DNA of 64,000 nt from Haloprofundus marisrubri (GTDB taxonomy: Archaea; Halobacteriota; Halobacteria; Halobacteriales; Haloferacaceae), in assembly GCF_001469955.1 (NCBI RefSeq), contig NZ_LOPU01000018.1, forward strand, positions 188,001-252,000, read 5' to 3'. How positions within the stretch are numbered: the first letter of the stretch is position 1; every line of letters starts with the position of its first letter. A model generated the notes under the pieces. It was not told where the DNA came from and made no database searches. It saw only the letters and a list, made by a program, of their open reading frames with translations. Made by a program: the position numbers and the translations under genes. Positions 41,022-50,459 of this stretch are shown one piece after another.

Positions 41022-42695
41022 ATGAGTGACCGTCTTCTCGCCGGACAGACCGCGAGCAATGTGTCCCGACCGAAAGGGGCCCGAATCCTGCTCGCAGTCA
41101 GTCACGACGAGAACCGGTCACTGCTCGCCCGAACGCTCGAATCCGACCACGACGTCGTGGAAGTTCGGCCCGAAGAGGTGTCGGCCGAGGACGTCGACCT
41201 CTGCATTCTCGACCCCGAGACGCTGTCGAGACACGCCGATGCACTCGAAGCGCTGAAAGACGACGCCGGGGCGCTGCACCTCCCGCTTCTGCTCGTCGTT
41301 CCCGAGCGGAACCTGAGCAACGGCGACGTGTGGCGACAGCTTGACTCGAAGTTCTCCTTCGGCGTCGACGACCTGATTCGGACACCGGTATCGAAAACCG
41401 AACTGCGTGGCCGTCTCCAGTCGTTGCTCCGCGTACGACAGCAGTCGGTGTCGCTGGACCGACAGCGGGAGCGACTCGACCGACTCAATCGCGTCAACTC
41501 GGTCATCCGGGAAGTCAACGCCGCGCTGGTCGGCGCGAAGAGTCGAAAAGAAGTCGAAGAACGCGTCTGTACCCGACTCACGAACGCGGGGCCGTACTGT
41601 TACGTCCGAATCTGTGAACCGCGCGCGACGCGCGACGCCCTCACCGTGAGTACGAAAGTCGGTGACCTCGTCGACCCGCCGCTGCCCGAGACGACGACGA
41701 ACGGCGACCGCTCGCAGCGGACCGCCGCGTGGCGTTCGTTCACCGGCCGGGAGACGCTCTCGGGCGGCCTCCGCACGGAGGACTTCGTCGAGTTCGACGA
41801 CGACGACTCCATCACGGCGTGGCGACAGTGGGCCGACAGCGGCGGCGTCCGCGGATTCGCTTGCGTGCCGATTCGGTATCGGGACACCGTCTACGGGGTG
41901 TTGGAGGTGTACACCTCCGAAACGGACAGCTTCGACGAGGAGGAGCGGTCGGTGCTCGACGAACTCGGGCAGACCATCGGCCACACCACGAACGCCGTCG
42001 AGAGCAAACGGTTGTTGCTGACGAGAGGTGCGACGGAAGTCGAACTTCGAATCGACGACGGCGACGACCCGGTGCTCGAACTGGCCGTCGCGTCGAACGT
42101 CGAACTGCGACTCGAAGGCGTCACCGGAAGCGACCCCTCCGTCGAGTACTACACCGTCGACGGTGACGCGGAGGCGCTAATCGACAAAGCGGCGGAGACG
42201 CCGGGAATCGTCCGCTCGCGTATCGTCCGCGAGAGCGACGAGGGAGCGCTCGTCGAGTTAGTGTTCGAGGCTGAGTCCATCGCCGAGGCGCTGACCGACC
42301 TCGGCATGACCGTCGACACCATCGTCGCCGACGGCCGCGGTGCGTCCGTCGTCGCCTTGTTACCGCAGGACGGCGACGTCGGAACCGCACTGCGCGGCCT
42401 CCGGGAGCGCTACGACGCCGTCGAACTTCGCTCGCGTCAGCAGGTCGAACGCCGCCCGCTGACCGAGGAGGACTTCGTTACCGCCGTCGAGTCGGAGTTG
42501 ACCGCGCGGCAGCGGAGCGTCCTGAAGGCGGCGTATCTGGCCGGCTACTTCGACCAACCACGGGAGAGTTCCGGCAAGGACGTGGCGTCGTCGCTTGATA
42601 TCTCGTCGGCGACGTTCCACCAACACATCCGCGCAGGTGAGCGGAAACTCGTCTCGAAACTGTTTGAAAAAGTGACACTCAGTGGAAGCACCTGA
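41022..42695 (+). CDS. Receiver-like/GAF/HTH_10 (Bat-type) transcription regulator
   Basis: 557 residues. Residues 20-140 form a receiver-like domain: ARILLAVSHDENRSLLARTL, LCILDPETL with the candidate phospho-Asp, and RTPVSKTEL in place of the usual KPF segment. Residues 155-325 are a GAF domain (WADSGGVRGFACVPIRYRD, then VYGVLEVYTSE). A Bat-associated domain spans 330-485. HTH_10 is at 490-550 (LTARQRSVLKAAYLAGYFDQ, SSLDISSATFHQHIR). The altered receiver end suggests degenerate phosphorylation. Probably in one operon with the KaiC-like gene. Confidence 0.87.
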   Translation: MSDRLLAGQTASNVSRPKGARILLAVSHDENRSLLARTLESDHDVVEVRPEEVSAEDVDLCILDPETLSRHADALEALKDDAGALHLPLLLVVPERNLSNGDVWRQLDSKFSFGVDDLIRTPVSKTELRGRLQSLLRVRQQSVSLDRQRERLDRLNRVNSVIREVNAALVGAKSRKEVEERVCTRLTNAGPYCYVRICEPRATRDALTVSTKVGDLVDPPLPETTTNGDRSQRTAAWRSFTGRETLSGGLRTEDFVEFDDDDSITAWRQWADSGGVRGFACVPIRYRDTVYGVLEVYTSETDSFDEEERSVLDELGQTIGHTTNAVESKRLLLTRGATEVELRIDDGDDPVLELAVASNVELRLEGVTGSDPSVEYYTVDGDAEALIDKAAETPGIVRSRIVRESDEGALVELVFEAESIAEALTDLGMTVDTIVADGRGASVVALLPQDGDVGTALRGLRERYDAVELRSRQQVERRPLTEEDFVTAVESELTARQRSVLKAAYLAGYFDQPRESSGKDVASSLDISSATFHQHIRAGERKLVSKLFEKVTLSGST

Positions 42696-42742
42696 TTATT
42701 TTGGTAGTCGTACTTTACAGATACGACTCATCAGTATCGGTC

Positions 42743-43093
42743 ATGAGTTCCCAAGAAGTCTCAGCGGACACCGTGACGTCGGACAGCCAAGAGACCAGAG
42801 CGCTCCTCGACGCCCTGTCGAATCCGCGCCGCCGTCATCTGATTCACGCACTGTCGGAGCAACCGGGCCCGGTCACGGTCGACACCCTCGCCGAGGCGGT
42901 CCACCGCCGCGAGGCCGACGCCGGCGAGACCACCCACCCCGAGCAGATTGCCATCTCGCTGCACCATCTCCACCTGCCGAAACTCGACTCCCGTGAGTTC
43001 CTCGACTACCACCCGGCGCGAAAAGAGGTCGTCCCGACGCACGAAACCGACGACGCGAGTTACGCGCTCGTCTCCGCCGGGTTCCACGACTGA
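42743..43093 (+). CDS. Winged-helix DUF7344-type regulator
   Basis: 116 residues: LLDALSNPRRRHLIHALSEQ, TVDTLAEAVHRREAD, then AISLHHLHLPKLDSREFLDY. Paralogous in pattern to 31017-31373. It lies 47 nt after the HTH_10 gene, same direction; GATTATTTTGG near 42692-42702 could be its own TATA region. A third component of the KaiC signalling block is plausible. Confidence 0.78.
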   Translation: MSSQEVSADTVTSDSQETRALLDALSNPRRRHLIHALSEQPGPVTVDTLAEAVHRREADAGETTHPEQIAISLHHLHLPKLDSREFLDYHPARKEVVPTHETDDASYALVSAGFHD

Positions 43094-43170
43094 GAAAGTA
43101 GACGGCTCGTTCTCCGGAAGCCGAGGTGGTGAGCGTACGCTGTCGCCGACAGCGAGATACAGAAAGCCTG

Positions 43171-43404
43171 CTACCCGACGGTGAGCGCCATCAGTGCGAA
43201 CGCACCACCGACGCTCGCCACGGTCAGACCGAGCGCTTTCACGAGCGCCGCGTCCGACGACAGCGACGGTCCGTCGGGGTCCCGATGACGAGTCGGAAAC
43301 AGAAGCGCGCGAAGCGACGCGATACGAGTCGGGGCGACGGCGGCCGTCGCTCCCAAACAGAGAAGCGTAAGGCCGAGTGAGACGTCGAACGTGGCGGGTG
43401 GCAT
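43171..43404 (-). CDS. 77-aa two-span membrane protein, unknown
   Basis: MPPATFDVSLGLTLLCLGATA is the first span, ALVKALGLTVASVGGAFALMA the second, with a charged loop of ~25 residues (PTRHRDPDGPSL). It faces the mutase gene, sharing a 100-nt divergent promoter region. No family named. Confidence 0.6.
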   Translation of the reverse strand: MPPATFDVSLGLTLLCLGATAAVAPTRIASLRALLFPTRHRDPDGPSLSSDAALVKALGLTVASVGGAFALMALTVG

Positions 43405-43473
43405 CGTCGTCCGGCGAGCGGTCGCAATCGACTATAGGTCTTCTCTGTCGGACCCCGAACGCCGGACCCGAAT

Positions 43474-43481
43474 CCTTAATG
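43474..43481 (+). promoter_or_regulatory. TATA box for the methylmalonyl-CoA mutase gene
   Basis: CCTTAATG centred near 43477, 27 nt before ATG 43505. It fixes the start and predicts a leaderless transcript. Confidence 0.55.
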
Positions 43482-43504
43482 AACAGTCCGGCAAATTTCA
43501 CGCC

Positions 43505-45205
43505 ATGTACGACGAGGACGAACTCGCCGAGATTCAACAAGCCCACGAGGAGTGGGCCGAGGAGACCCGCGACCCCGTGGTCGACCGATTCGGCGAGCGG
43601 AAAGAGCGTTTTGCGACCGTCTCGAACCTCGAAATCGACGACCTCTACACGCCGGAAGACGTCGCGGACCTCGATTACACCGAGGATTTGGGCTTCCCGG
43701 GCGAGAAACCCTACACCCGCGGCGTCTACCCGACGATGTACCGCGGACGAACGTGGACGATGCGGCAGTTCGCCGGGTTCGGCACAGCCGAGGAGACGAA
43801 CGAGCGCTTCCACTACCTCATCGAGAACGGACAGACCGGCCTGTCGACGGCGTTCGACATGCCGTCGCTGATGGGAAAAGACTCCGACGACCCGCTCTCC
43901 GACGGCGAGGTCGGTAAGGAGGGCGTCGCCGTCGACACCCTGCGCGACATGGAGGTGCTGTTCGACGGTATCGACATCGGCGAGGTGACGACTTCCTTCA
44001 CCATCAACCCCTCCGCACCCGTCGTCTACGCGATGTACGTCGCGCTCGCGGACGAACGCGGCGTCGCCCGCGACCAGATAGGGGGAACGTTCCAAAACGA
44101 CATGCTCAAAGAGTTCATCGCCCAGAAAGAGTGGGTTATCCCGCCGGAACCCTCCTTGGACCTCGTCACCGACACCGTCGAGTTCGCCGCCGAAGAGACG
44201 CCCCGTATTCGTCCGATTTCCATCTCGGGCTATCACATCCGCGAGGCCGGTTCGACGGCAGTGCAGGAACTCGCGTTCACGCTCGCCGACGGCTTCGCCT
44301 ACGTCGAAGCGGCGATGGAGCGCGGACTGGATATCGACGAGTTCGCGCCGCAACTCTCCTTTTTCTTCAACTCGCACAACTCCATCTTCGAGGAAGTCGC
44401 CAAGTTCCGCGCCGCCCGTCGTATCTACGCGCACGTGATGGAGGAGTGGTACGACGCGGAAGACGAGAAGTCCAAGCAACTGAAGTTCCACACCCAGACG
44501 GCCGGGCAGTCGCTGACCGCCCAACAGCCGCTGAACAACATCGTCCGCGTGACGATTCAGGCGCTCGCGGGCGTCATGGGCGGGACGCAGAGTCTCCACA
44601 CGAACAGTTTCGACGAGGCGCTGGCGCTACCCTCCGAGGAGGCGGTTCGCGTCGCACTCCGCACCCAGCAGATAATCGCCGAGGAGTCGGGGGCGGCCGA
44701 CAGCATCGACCCGCTGGCAGGCAGTTTCATGGTCGAGTCGCTCACCGACGAAGTCGAGGAGAAGGCGATGGCGTACATCGAGGAGATTCGAGAGATGGGC
44801 GACGGTTCCGTCCGCGACGGAGTTCTCACTGGTATCGACGAGGGCTTTTTCCACCGCGAGATTCAGGACGCCTCCTACGAGTACCAGTCGCGCGTCGAGG
44901 AGAACGAGGAAATCGTCGTCGGCGTCAACAAGTACTCGATGGACGAGGACACGACGCTCGAACTGCTGCACGTCTCCGACGAAGTGCAGGAACGACAGCT
45001 CAGTCGGCTTGAGGACGTGAAAGCCGAACGTGACGACGAGGCCGTCGAAGAGGCGCTTTCGGACCTCGAACGCGCCGTCGACGAGGGTGAGAACGTGATG
45101 CCCGTGCTCGTCGACGCCGTCAAGGCGTACGTGACGATGGGCGAAATCATGCAGTTGTTCGAGTCGAAGTACGGCAGCTATCAGGAGAAAATCGGGCTGG
45201 CGTAA
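43505..45205 (+). CDS. Methylmalonyl-CoA mutase, large (catalytic) subunit
   Basis: 566 residues. It rearranges (R)-methylmalonyl-CoA to succinyl-CoA with adenosylcobalamin. YPTMYRGRTWTMRQFAGFGT is the substrate segment with the catalytic Tyr; NTGLSTAFDMP-type and TFQNDMLKEFIAQ segments follow, then LKFHTQTAGQSLTAQQP and GGTQSLHTNSFDEALALPS. The C-terminal B12-binding domain is absent, as usual in archaea, where a separate ~140-residue small subunit supplies it; that subunit is not in this window. It lies upstream of acs, linking acetate and propionate metabolism. Confidence 0.95.
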   Translation: MYDEDELAEIQQAHEEWAEETRDPVVDRFGERKERFATVSNLEIDDLYTPEDVADLDYTEDLGFPGEKPYTRGVYPTMYRGRTWTMRQFAGFGTAEETNERFHYLIENGQTGLSTAFDMPSLMGKDSDDPLSDGEVGKEGVAVDTLRDMEVLFDGIDIGEVTTSFTINPSAPVVYAMYVALADERGVARDQIGGTFQNDMLKEFIAQKEWVIPPEPSLDLVTDTVEFAAEETPRIRPISISGYHIREAGSTAVQELAFTLADGFAYVEAAMERGLDIDEFAPQLSFFFNSHNSIFEEVAKFRAARRIYAHVMEEWYDAEDEKSKQLKFHTQTAGQSLTAQQPLNNIVRVTIQALAGVMGGTQSLHTNSFDEALALPSEEAVRVALRTQQIIAEESGAADSIDPLAGSFMVESLTDEVEEKAMAYIEEIREMGDGSVRDGVLTGIDEGFFHREIQDASYEYQSRVEENEEIVVGVNKYSMDEDTTLELLHVSDEVQERQLSRLEDVKAERDDEAVEEALSDLERAVDEGENVMPVLVDAVKAYVTMGEIMQLFESKYGSYQEKIGLA

Positions 45206-45364
45206 GCCGGTTCGGCCGTCTCGACTCTCTCGGTCGCTGTCGAGCTTTCGTCACGCCCGTAGTTACGTTCGAATAAACGAGAAAACCGACAGCAGTCGGC
45301 TACTTCACCGCGTGCATACGGTGGTAAATCTTATCACGGTGCTGGGGGATGATGACAGTGGACT

Positions 45365-47350
45365 ATGACAGAAGACAATGTAGAACTCGAAGCGCGTCTC
45401 CAAGAGCAGGAGGAGTTCGAGCCGCCGGAGTCGTTCGTCGAGCAAGCGAACGTCTCCGACCCGGAAATCTACGACGAGTTCGACGAGAACTGGCCGGAGT
45501 GCTGGGAGGGTGCCGCCGACCTGTTGGAGTGGTACGAGAGCTACGACCAGGTGCTCGACGACTCCGACGAACCCTTCTACAAGTGGTTCACCGATGGGAA
45601 GCTGAACGCCTCCTACAACTGTGTGGACCGACACATCGACGAGGGCCGCGGCGACGAAACCGCCATCGAGTGGGTCGGCGAACCGACCGACGAGGACAAT
45701 CGAACGTACACCTACGCGGAACTCCAAAAGGAAGTAAACGAGTTCGCGGCGGCACTGCGCGCGCAAGGCGTCGGCGAGGACGACGTCGTGACCATCTACA
45801 TGCCGATGATTCCGGAGTCGCCCATCGCCATGCTGGCGTGTGCCCGCATCGGCGCGCCGCACTCGGTCGTCTTCGCCGGGTTCTCCGCGGACGCGCTGGC
45901 GACGCGGATGAACGCCGCCGACTCGGAGTATCTCGTCACCTGCGACGGCTACTACCGCCGCGGCGACCCTCTCGACCACCTCGACAAAGCCAATCAAGGG
46001 CTGTCGGGCGTCGACCACGACACCACGACGGTCGTCGTCGAACGCCTCCGCGACGGCGACGGCTTCGACCACGACTTGGACGACGACCAGCACAGCTACG
46101 CCGACCTCGTGAGCGACCACGAGGGCGAGGAAGTCGAACCCGTCCAGCGCGACGCAGAGGACATGCTGTTCTTGATGTACACCTCCGGCACCACCGGTCA
46201 GCCGAAAGGTGTCAAACACACCACCGGCGGCTATCTCGCGTGGGCGGCGTGGACCTCCCAAGCGGTCCTCGACATCAAGCCCGAGGACACCTACTTCTGC
46301 TCGGCCGACATCGGCTGGATTACCGGCCACTCCTACATCGTCTACGGACCGCTCACGCTCGGGACGACCTCGTTGATGTACGAAGGAACGCCCGACTACC
46401 CCGACCGCGACCGACTCTGGGAAATCGTCGAGGAGTACGAGTGCGACCAACTGTACACCGCGCCGACGGCGATTCGCGCGTTCATGAAGTGGGGCAGTCA
46501 GTATCCCGAGAAACACGACCTCTCGTCGCTTCGACTGTTGGGCACGGTGGGCGAACCCATCAACCCGCGCGCGTGGAAGTGGTACTACAAACACATCGGC
46601 GGCGAGGAGTGCCCCGTCGTCGACACGTGGTGGCAGACCGAGACGGGCGGGATGATGGTGACGACGCTACCCGGCGTCAAAAAGATGAAACCCGGCTCTG
46701 CGGGTCCGGCGCTGCCGGGTGTCGACGTGCGCATCGTCGACGCCGAAGGTGAGGAAGTCGACGCCGGCAACGCGGGCTATCTGACGGTTCAGAAACCGTG
46801 GCCGGGGATGCTCCGGACGCTGTACAACAACGACGACCGCTTCATCAGCGAGTACTGGCAGGCGTACTCCGACCCCGATTCGGACAACTGGGTGTACTTC
46901 CCGGAAGACGGCGCGAAGATAGACGAGGACGGCTACATCACCGTACTCGGCCGCGTCGACGACGTCATCAACGTCTCCGGGCACCGACTGGGAACGATGG
47001 AGATAGAGTCGGCCATCGTCGGCGTCGAAGGCGTCGCCGAGGCCGCCGTCGTCGGCGGGAGCCACGACGTGAAAGGCGAGGCCGTCTACGCGTACGTCAT
47101 CACCGAAGACGGCTACGAGGAGAACGACGAACTCCGGAGTCGCATCGTCGAAGGCGTCGAGGACGCCATCGGCCCCATCGCGCGACCCGAACAGGTCGTC
47201 TTCACCCCGGAACTGCCCAAAACGCGCTCGGGCAAAATCATGCGCCGCTTGCTCGAAAACATCGCAAACGGAGACGAACTCGGTGACACGTCGACGCTGC
47301 GCAACCCCGAAATCGTCGGCGACATCGAAGCGAAAGTCAGCGACGACTGA
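45365..47350 (+). CDS. acs: Acetyl-CoA synthetase (AMP-forming)
   Basis: 661 residues, standard Acs length. It activates acetate with ATP and CoA through acetyl-AMP. The P-loop-like YTSGTTGQPKGVKHTTGG lies near residue 270, WWQTETGGMM near 420, and the C-terminal PKTRSGKIMRR carries the catalytic, acetylation-prone Lys near residue 620. Upstream AAATCTTATC (about 45325-45334) may be its TATA. The symporter genes follow in the same direction, so uptake and activation of acetate are encoded together. Confidence 0.95.
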   Translation: MTEDNVELEARLQEQEEFEPPESFVEQANVSDPEIYDEFDENWPECWEGAADLLEWYESYDQVLDDSDEPFYKWFTDGKLNASYNCVDRHIDEGRGDETAIEWVGEPTDEDNRTYTYAELQKEVNEFAAALRAQGVGEDDVVTIYMPMIPESPIAMLACARIGAPHSVVFAGFSADALATRMNAADSEYLVTCDGYYRRGDPLDHLDKANQGLSGVDHDTTTVVVERLRDGDGFDHDLDDDQHSYADLVSDHEGEEVEPVQRDAEDMLFLMYTSGTTGQPKGVKHTTGGYLAWAAWTSQAVLDIKPEDTYFCSADIGWITGHSYIVYGPLTLGTTSLMYEGTPDYPDRDRLWEIVEEYECDQLYTAPTAIRAFMKWGSQYPEKHDLSSLRLLGTVGEPINPRAWKWYYKHIGGEECPVVDTWWQTETGGMMVTTLPGVKKMKPGSAGPALPGVDVRIVDAEGEEVDAGNAGYLTVQKPWPGMLRTLYNNDDRFISEYWQAYSDPDSDNWVYFPEDGAKIDEDGYITVLGRVDDVINVSGHRLGTMEIESAIVGVEGVAEAAVVGGSHDVKGEAVYAYVITEDGYEENDELRSRIVEGVEDAIGPIARPEQVVFTPELPKTRSGKIMRRLLENIANGDELGDTSTLRNPEIVGDIEAKVSDD

Positions 47351-47592
47351 GCGAACGACTTGGACGACTCGGGCGGGCCGGTCGGGCCGGTCGGGCCGAC
47401 CGCTGCCGGCGAGGGCGTCGACAGTCCGTGGCCACGAAGTGGTCTCGCCGCCGCTCCGCCTCGATTCTGTCGCGTGCAACGATATCCACGGTAATCGTTT
47501 CTTTCAGCTGCTAACTCTCCCTCGTCGAATAGTTGCGGCAACCATTCGGTGAGACAAAGCAACTATAACGAACGATAACGACAGAGTACTCG

Positions 47593-48027
47593 ATGGTAGA
47601 GAAAAACACACAGGATTCGTCCGTCGAAACCGACGGTGGCACGGCCACGCAGGCCGCACGGAGCCACCGAGAGACGAACTATCTCGACAGGGAGGTGAAC
47701 CTGCTCCGTCCCAGTACGCCGTTCATGCGCGAGCACCTGCGCGTCGTCTGGACGGGGTTCATCGTGTGGGCGGTCGTCGTCTTCGGTCCGGTGACGGCGA
47801 CGTTTCTCGCGCCGGGGCTCATGACAACCCAGATGCCGGTGCTCGGGTTCCCGCTTCACTACTTCCTCGTCGCAATCGGCGCACCGATGGGCGCACTGCT
47901 ACTGTCGTTTTGGTACGCACGAAAGCGCGATGCACTCGACAGAAAGTACGGCATCGACCACGCGGCCGCCACGAGTGGCGGCGATAGCGACTCCGCCGTC
48001 GCCGCCGACGGAGGGACCCGGGAATGA
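47593..48027 (+). CDS. DUF4212 small subunit of a sodium/solute symporter
   Basis: 144 residues with two membrane helices (VWTGFIVWAVVVFGPVTATF and PLHYFLVAIGAPMGALLLSF) and then YARKRDALDRKYG. This is the DUF4212 signature; these small proteins sit directly before VC_2705-type sodium:solute symporters. N- and C-termini are polar and acidic. The ATG of the symporter overlaps its stop (4 nt), supporting one complex. A CTATAACG element lies about 30 nt upstream. Confidence 0.9.
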   Translation: MVEKNTQDSSVETDGGTATQAARSHRETNYLDREVNLLRPSTPFMREHLRVVWTGFIVWAVVVFGPVTATFLAPGLMTTQMPVLGFPLHYFLVAIGAPMGALLLSFWYARKRDALDRKYGIDHAAATSGGDSDSAVAADGGTRE

Positions 48028-49703
48028 ACCTCGGTCTGTTGCTGCAGAGCGGCCTGCTCCCGGAAGGGCTGAACGTCTCGTTCAAGTTCGCACCGGCGAT
48101 TCTGGTCGCCGCGATGCTCGCGCTGTTTTTGGGAATCGGCTACGCGTTCCGCGTCGCCGACACCGAGGAGATGTGGGTCGCCGGCCGCTCCATCGGCAAC
48201 GTCGAAAACGGGATGGCCATCGGCGCGAACTGGATGTCGGCGGCGTCGTATCTCGGGATGGCGGCGCTCATCGCGTTGTCGGGCTTTTACGGCCTCGCGT
48301 TCGTCGTCGGCTGGTCGACGGGCTACTTCATTTTGCTCATCTTCTTGGCCGCACAGATGCGGCGGTTCGGCAAGTACACCGCCCCCGACTTCGTCGGCGA
48401 CCGATTCAACTCCGACACCGCCCGCGCTATCGCCGCGGTGACGACGTTCCTCATCGGCTTCGTCTACGCCATCGGACAGGCCCGCGGGATGGGTCTCGTC
48501 GGTCTCTACATCTTCGGCGACATCGGCCTCCCCGGTCTGAGCGGCTACCAGTCGATGGTCGTGTTGATGATGGCTATCACCGTCGGCTATCTGACGCTCT
48601 CGGGAATGCTCGGTGCGACGAAGAACATGGCCGTCCAGTACGTCATCCTCATCGTCGCGTTCCTCGTCGGTCTGTACGCCGTCGGCTTCTCACAGGGCTA
48701 CTCGACCGTGCTCCCGCAGATAGAGTACGGCGCGATGATTAGCCAACTCAGCTCCGAGTTCAGCGAACCGTTCGTCAACGAGAGCTACTACCTGTGGATT
48801 GCAACGGCTTTCTCGCTGGTCGTCGGGACCTGCGGACTCCCGCACGTGCTCGTGAGGTTCTACACCGTCGAGAACGAGCGGACCGCCCGCTGGTCGACGG
48901 TGTGGGGACTGTTCTTCATCTGTCTGCTGTACCTGTCGGCTCCGGCGTTTGCGGCGTTCGGAACCGACATCTACGCGAACAACATCGGCCCGGTGTACGG
49001 CGACCCCGGCATGACGAGCGCCGCCGGTGACGTCATCGTCGTGTTGGCGGCACAGTTGGCGAACTTCCCGCAGTGGTTCGTCGGGTTCGTCGCCGCCGGT
49101 GGTATCGCCGCCGCTATCGCGACCACCGCAGGGCTGTTCATCGCCGGGTCGTCGGCGATTTCGCACGACATCTACGCGAATATCATCAACGAGGACGCGA
49201 GTCAGCGCCAGCAGGTGCTCGTCGGCCGCCTGAGCATCGTCGCACTCGGCGTCATCACGACGCTCGCGGCGCTGGACCCGGCAGCACCCATCGCCGCGCT
49301 GGTGTCGTACGCGTTCTCGCTGGCGGGCGCGGTGTTGTTCCCGATGTTCTTCCTCGGTCTCTGGTGGGAGAACACGAACCGACAGGGCGCGCTCGCCGGG
49401 ATGACGACCGGTCTCGTCATCTGGCTGATTCCGATGATAAACGAGGTGCTGCCGACGTACGTCGGCAACGGCGAACCGTACTCGGCGACGCTGGCGACGA
49501 CGGTGCCCGCTATCGGGTCGGCGCTCGTCGCCGTTCCCATCGTCTTCGTCGTCACCATCGGCGTCTCGCTGGCGACGGACGAACCCGACCTGGCGACCAA
49601 ACGGATGGTCCGACAGTGTCACAGCCCCGAACCGATGTCGCGGATGCAGTCCGCAGAAGACGTGGCCGCAACCGACGGCGGTGAACCCGTCTCCGACGAC
49701 TAA
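48024..49703 (+). CDS. Sodium:solute symporter, acetate-type (VC_2705 subfamily)
   Basis: 559 residues, about 13 membrane helices, SSS family. TEEMWVAGRSIGNVENGMAIG, GANWMSAASYLGMAALIA and GYFILLIFLAAQMRRFGKYT are typical; TCGLPHVLVRFYTVENE and AGLFIAGSSAISHDIYANII lie in the core. It imports a monocarboxylate, most likely acetate given acs upstream, with sodium. The C-terminal ~45 residues are cytosolic and acidic. UspA follows after 2 nt. Confidence 0.92.
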   Translation: MNLGLLLQSGLLPEGLNVSFKFAPAILVAAMLALFLGIGYAFRVADTEEMWVAGRSIGNVENGMAIGANWMSAASYLGMAALIALSGFYGLAFVVGWSTGYFILLIFLAAQMRRFGKYTAPDFVGDRFNSDTARAIAAVTTFLIGFVYAIGQARGMGLVGLYIFGDIGLPGLSGYQSMVVLMMAITVGYLTLSGMLGATKNMAVQYVILIVAFLVGLYAVGFSQGYSTVLPQIEYGAMISQLSSEFSEPFVNESYYLWIATAFSLVVGTCGLPHVLVRFYTVENERTARWSTVWGLFFICLLYLSAPAFAAFGTDIYANNIGPVYGDPGMTSAAGDVIVVLAAQLANFPQWFVGFVAAGGIAAAIATTAGLFIAGSSAISHDIYANIINEDASQRQQVLVGRLSIVALGVITTLAALDPAAPIAALVSYAFSLAGAVLFPMFFLGLWWENTNRQGALAGMTTGLVIWLIPMINEVLPTYVGNGEPYSATLATTVPAIGSALVAVPIVFVVTIGVSLATDEPDLATKRMVRQCHSPEPMSRMQSAEDVAATDGGEPVSDD

Positions 49704-49705
49704 CC

Positions 49706-50167
49706 ATGTACGAACGCATCCTCGTGCCGACCGATGGAAGCGCCGTCGCCGAAGTAGCGGTAAGCCACGCCGTCGACCTCGCGGAGCGCTACGGGGCCGA
49801 CCTCTACGCGCTGTACGTCGTCGACATCGACGCCGTCAATCTGGGTCTCGGCACCGAACAGGTCGACCGCATCCGACAGGGCCACTTCGGCGAGATGGAC
49901 GAACTCGAATCGAGAGCGAGTAGCGCGACGGGCGTCGTCGCCGAAGCCGCCCGTGACCGCGGTGTCGACGTGGTCGAGGAGACGCGCGTCGGCCGACCCC
50001 ACAAGGTCATCGCCAACTACGCCGAGAAGGAGGATATCGACCTCGTCGTGATGGGCAGCCACGGACGCGCGGGCGTCAGTCGAGCGCTGCTCGGCAGCGT
50101 CACCGAACGCGTACTCCGCTCGACGCACGTGCCGGTACTCGTCGTCGACAAACAGGGGACTGAGTGA
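49706..50167 (+). CDS. Universal stress protein (UspA family)
   Basis: 153 residues. RILVPTDGSAVAEVAVSHAV opens the domain, and VVMGSHGRAGVSRALLGSVTE is the ATP-binding G-x2-G-x9-G(S/T) loop, so it probably binds ATP. Two nt behind the symporter gene; likely translated with it and may regulate transport, as Usp proteins attached to transporters often do. Confidence 0.93.
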   Translation: MYERILVPTDGSAVAEVAVSHAVDLAERYGADLYALYVVDIDAVNLGLGTEQVDRIRQGHFGEMDELESRASSATGVVAEAARDRGVDVVEETRVGRPHKVIANYAEKEDIDLVVMGSHGRAGVSRALLGSVTERVLRSTHVPVLVVDKQGTE

Positions 50168-50225
50168 GCGTGACAGTCGACCGTTCACGCGCCACGTCGT
50201 CGACGGCTCCGGAGGTGTCGCTTCC

Positions 50226-50441
50226 GTGAGCCGACTCGAAACCATCGGCGAACACGTCAGCGAGAACCGTCGCGGCATGTTCGTCGACCTCGTCTTCGCG
50301 ATGGCGTGGGTGACGGTCGTCACGCTCCTGTTCGACTTCCTGCAGGCCCCGCAGTGGGCGTACTACCTCGCCATGTTCGGCGGCGTCGTCGCCTACTACG
50401 GCTTCTTCTGGTCGCTGGAAGCGGCGAAAGAGGGCACGTAG
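50226..50441 (+). CDS. 71-aa two-span membrane protein, unknown
   Basis: GTG start. A basic N-terminus SRLETIGEHVSENRRGMFVD precedes spans FAMAWVTVVTLLFDFLQ and WAYYLAMFGGVVAYYGFFW, then LEAAKEGT. It is 58 nt behind the UspA gene and could belong to the same operon. Function unknown, though the family looks conserved in haloarchaea. Confidence 0.6.
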   Translation: MSRLETIGEHVSENRRGMFVDLVFAMAWVTVVTLLFDFLQAPQWAYYLAMFGGVVAYYGFFWSLEAAKEGT

Positions 50442-50459
50442 TCTTCGATTTTCTCTCCG

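Noticed and set aside
42761-44599. Minus-strand open frame of 612 codons opposite the winged helix and mutase genes
   Set aside because: Overlaps several certain genes, Arg/Val/Glu-rich shadow without any recognisable fold.
47374-47400. Three CGGGCCGGT-like 9-bp repeats after acs
   Set aside because: Short GC slippage tract in an intergenic region, no structure or gene link.
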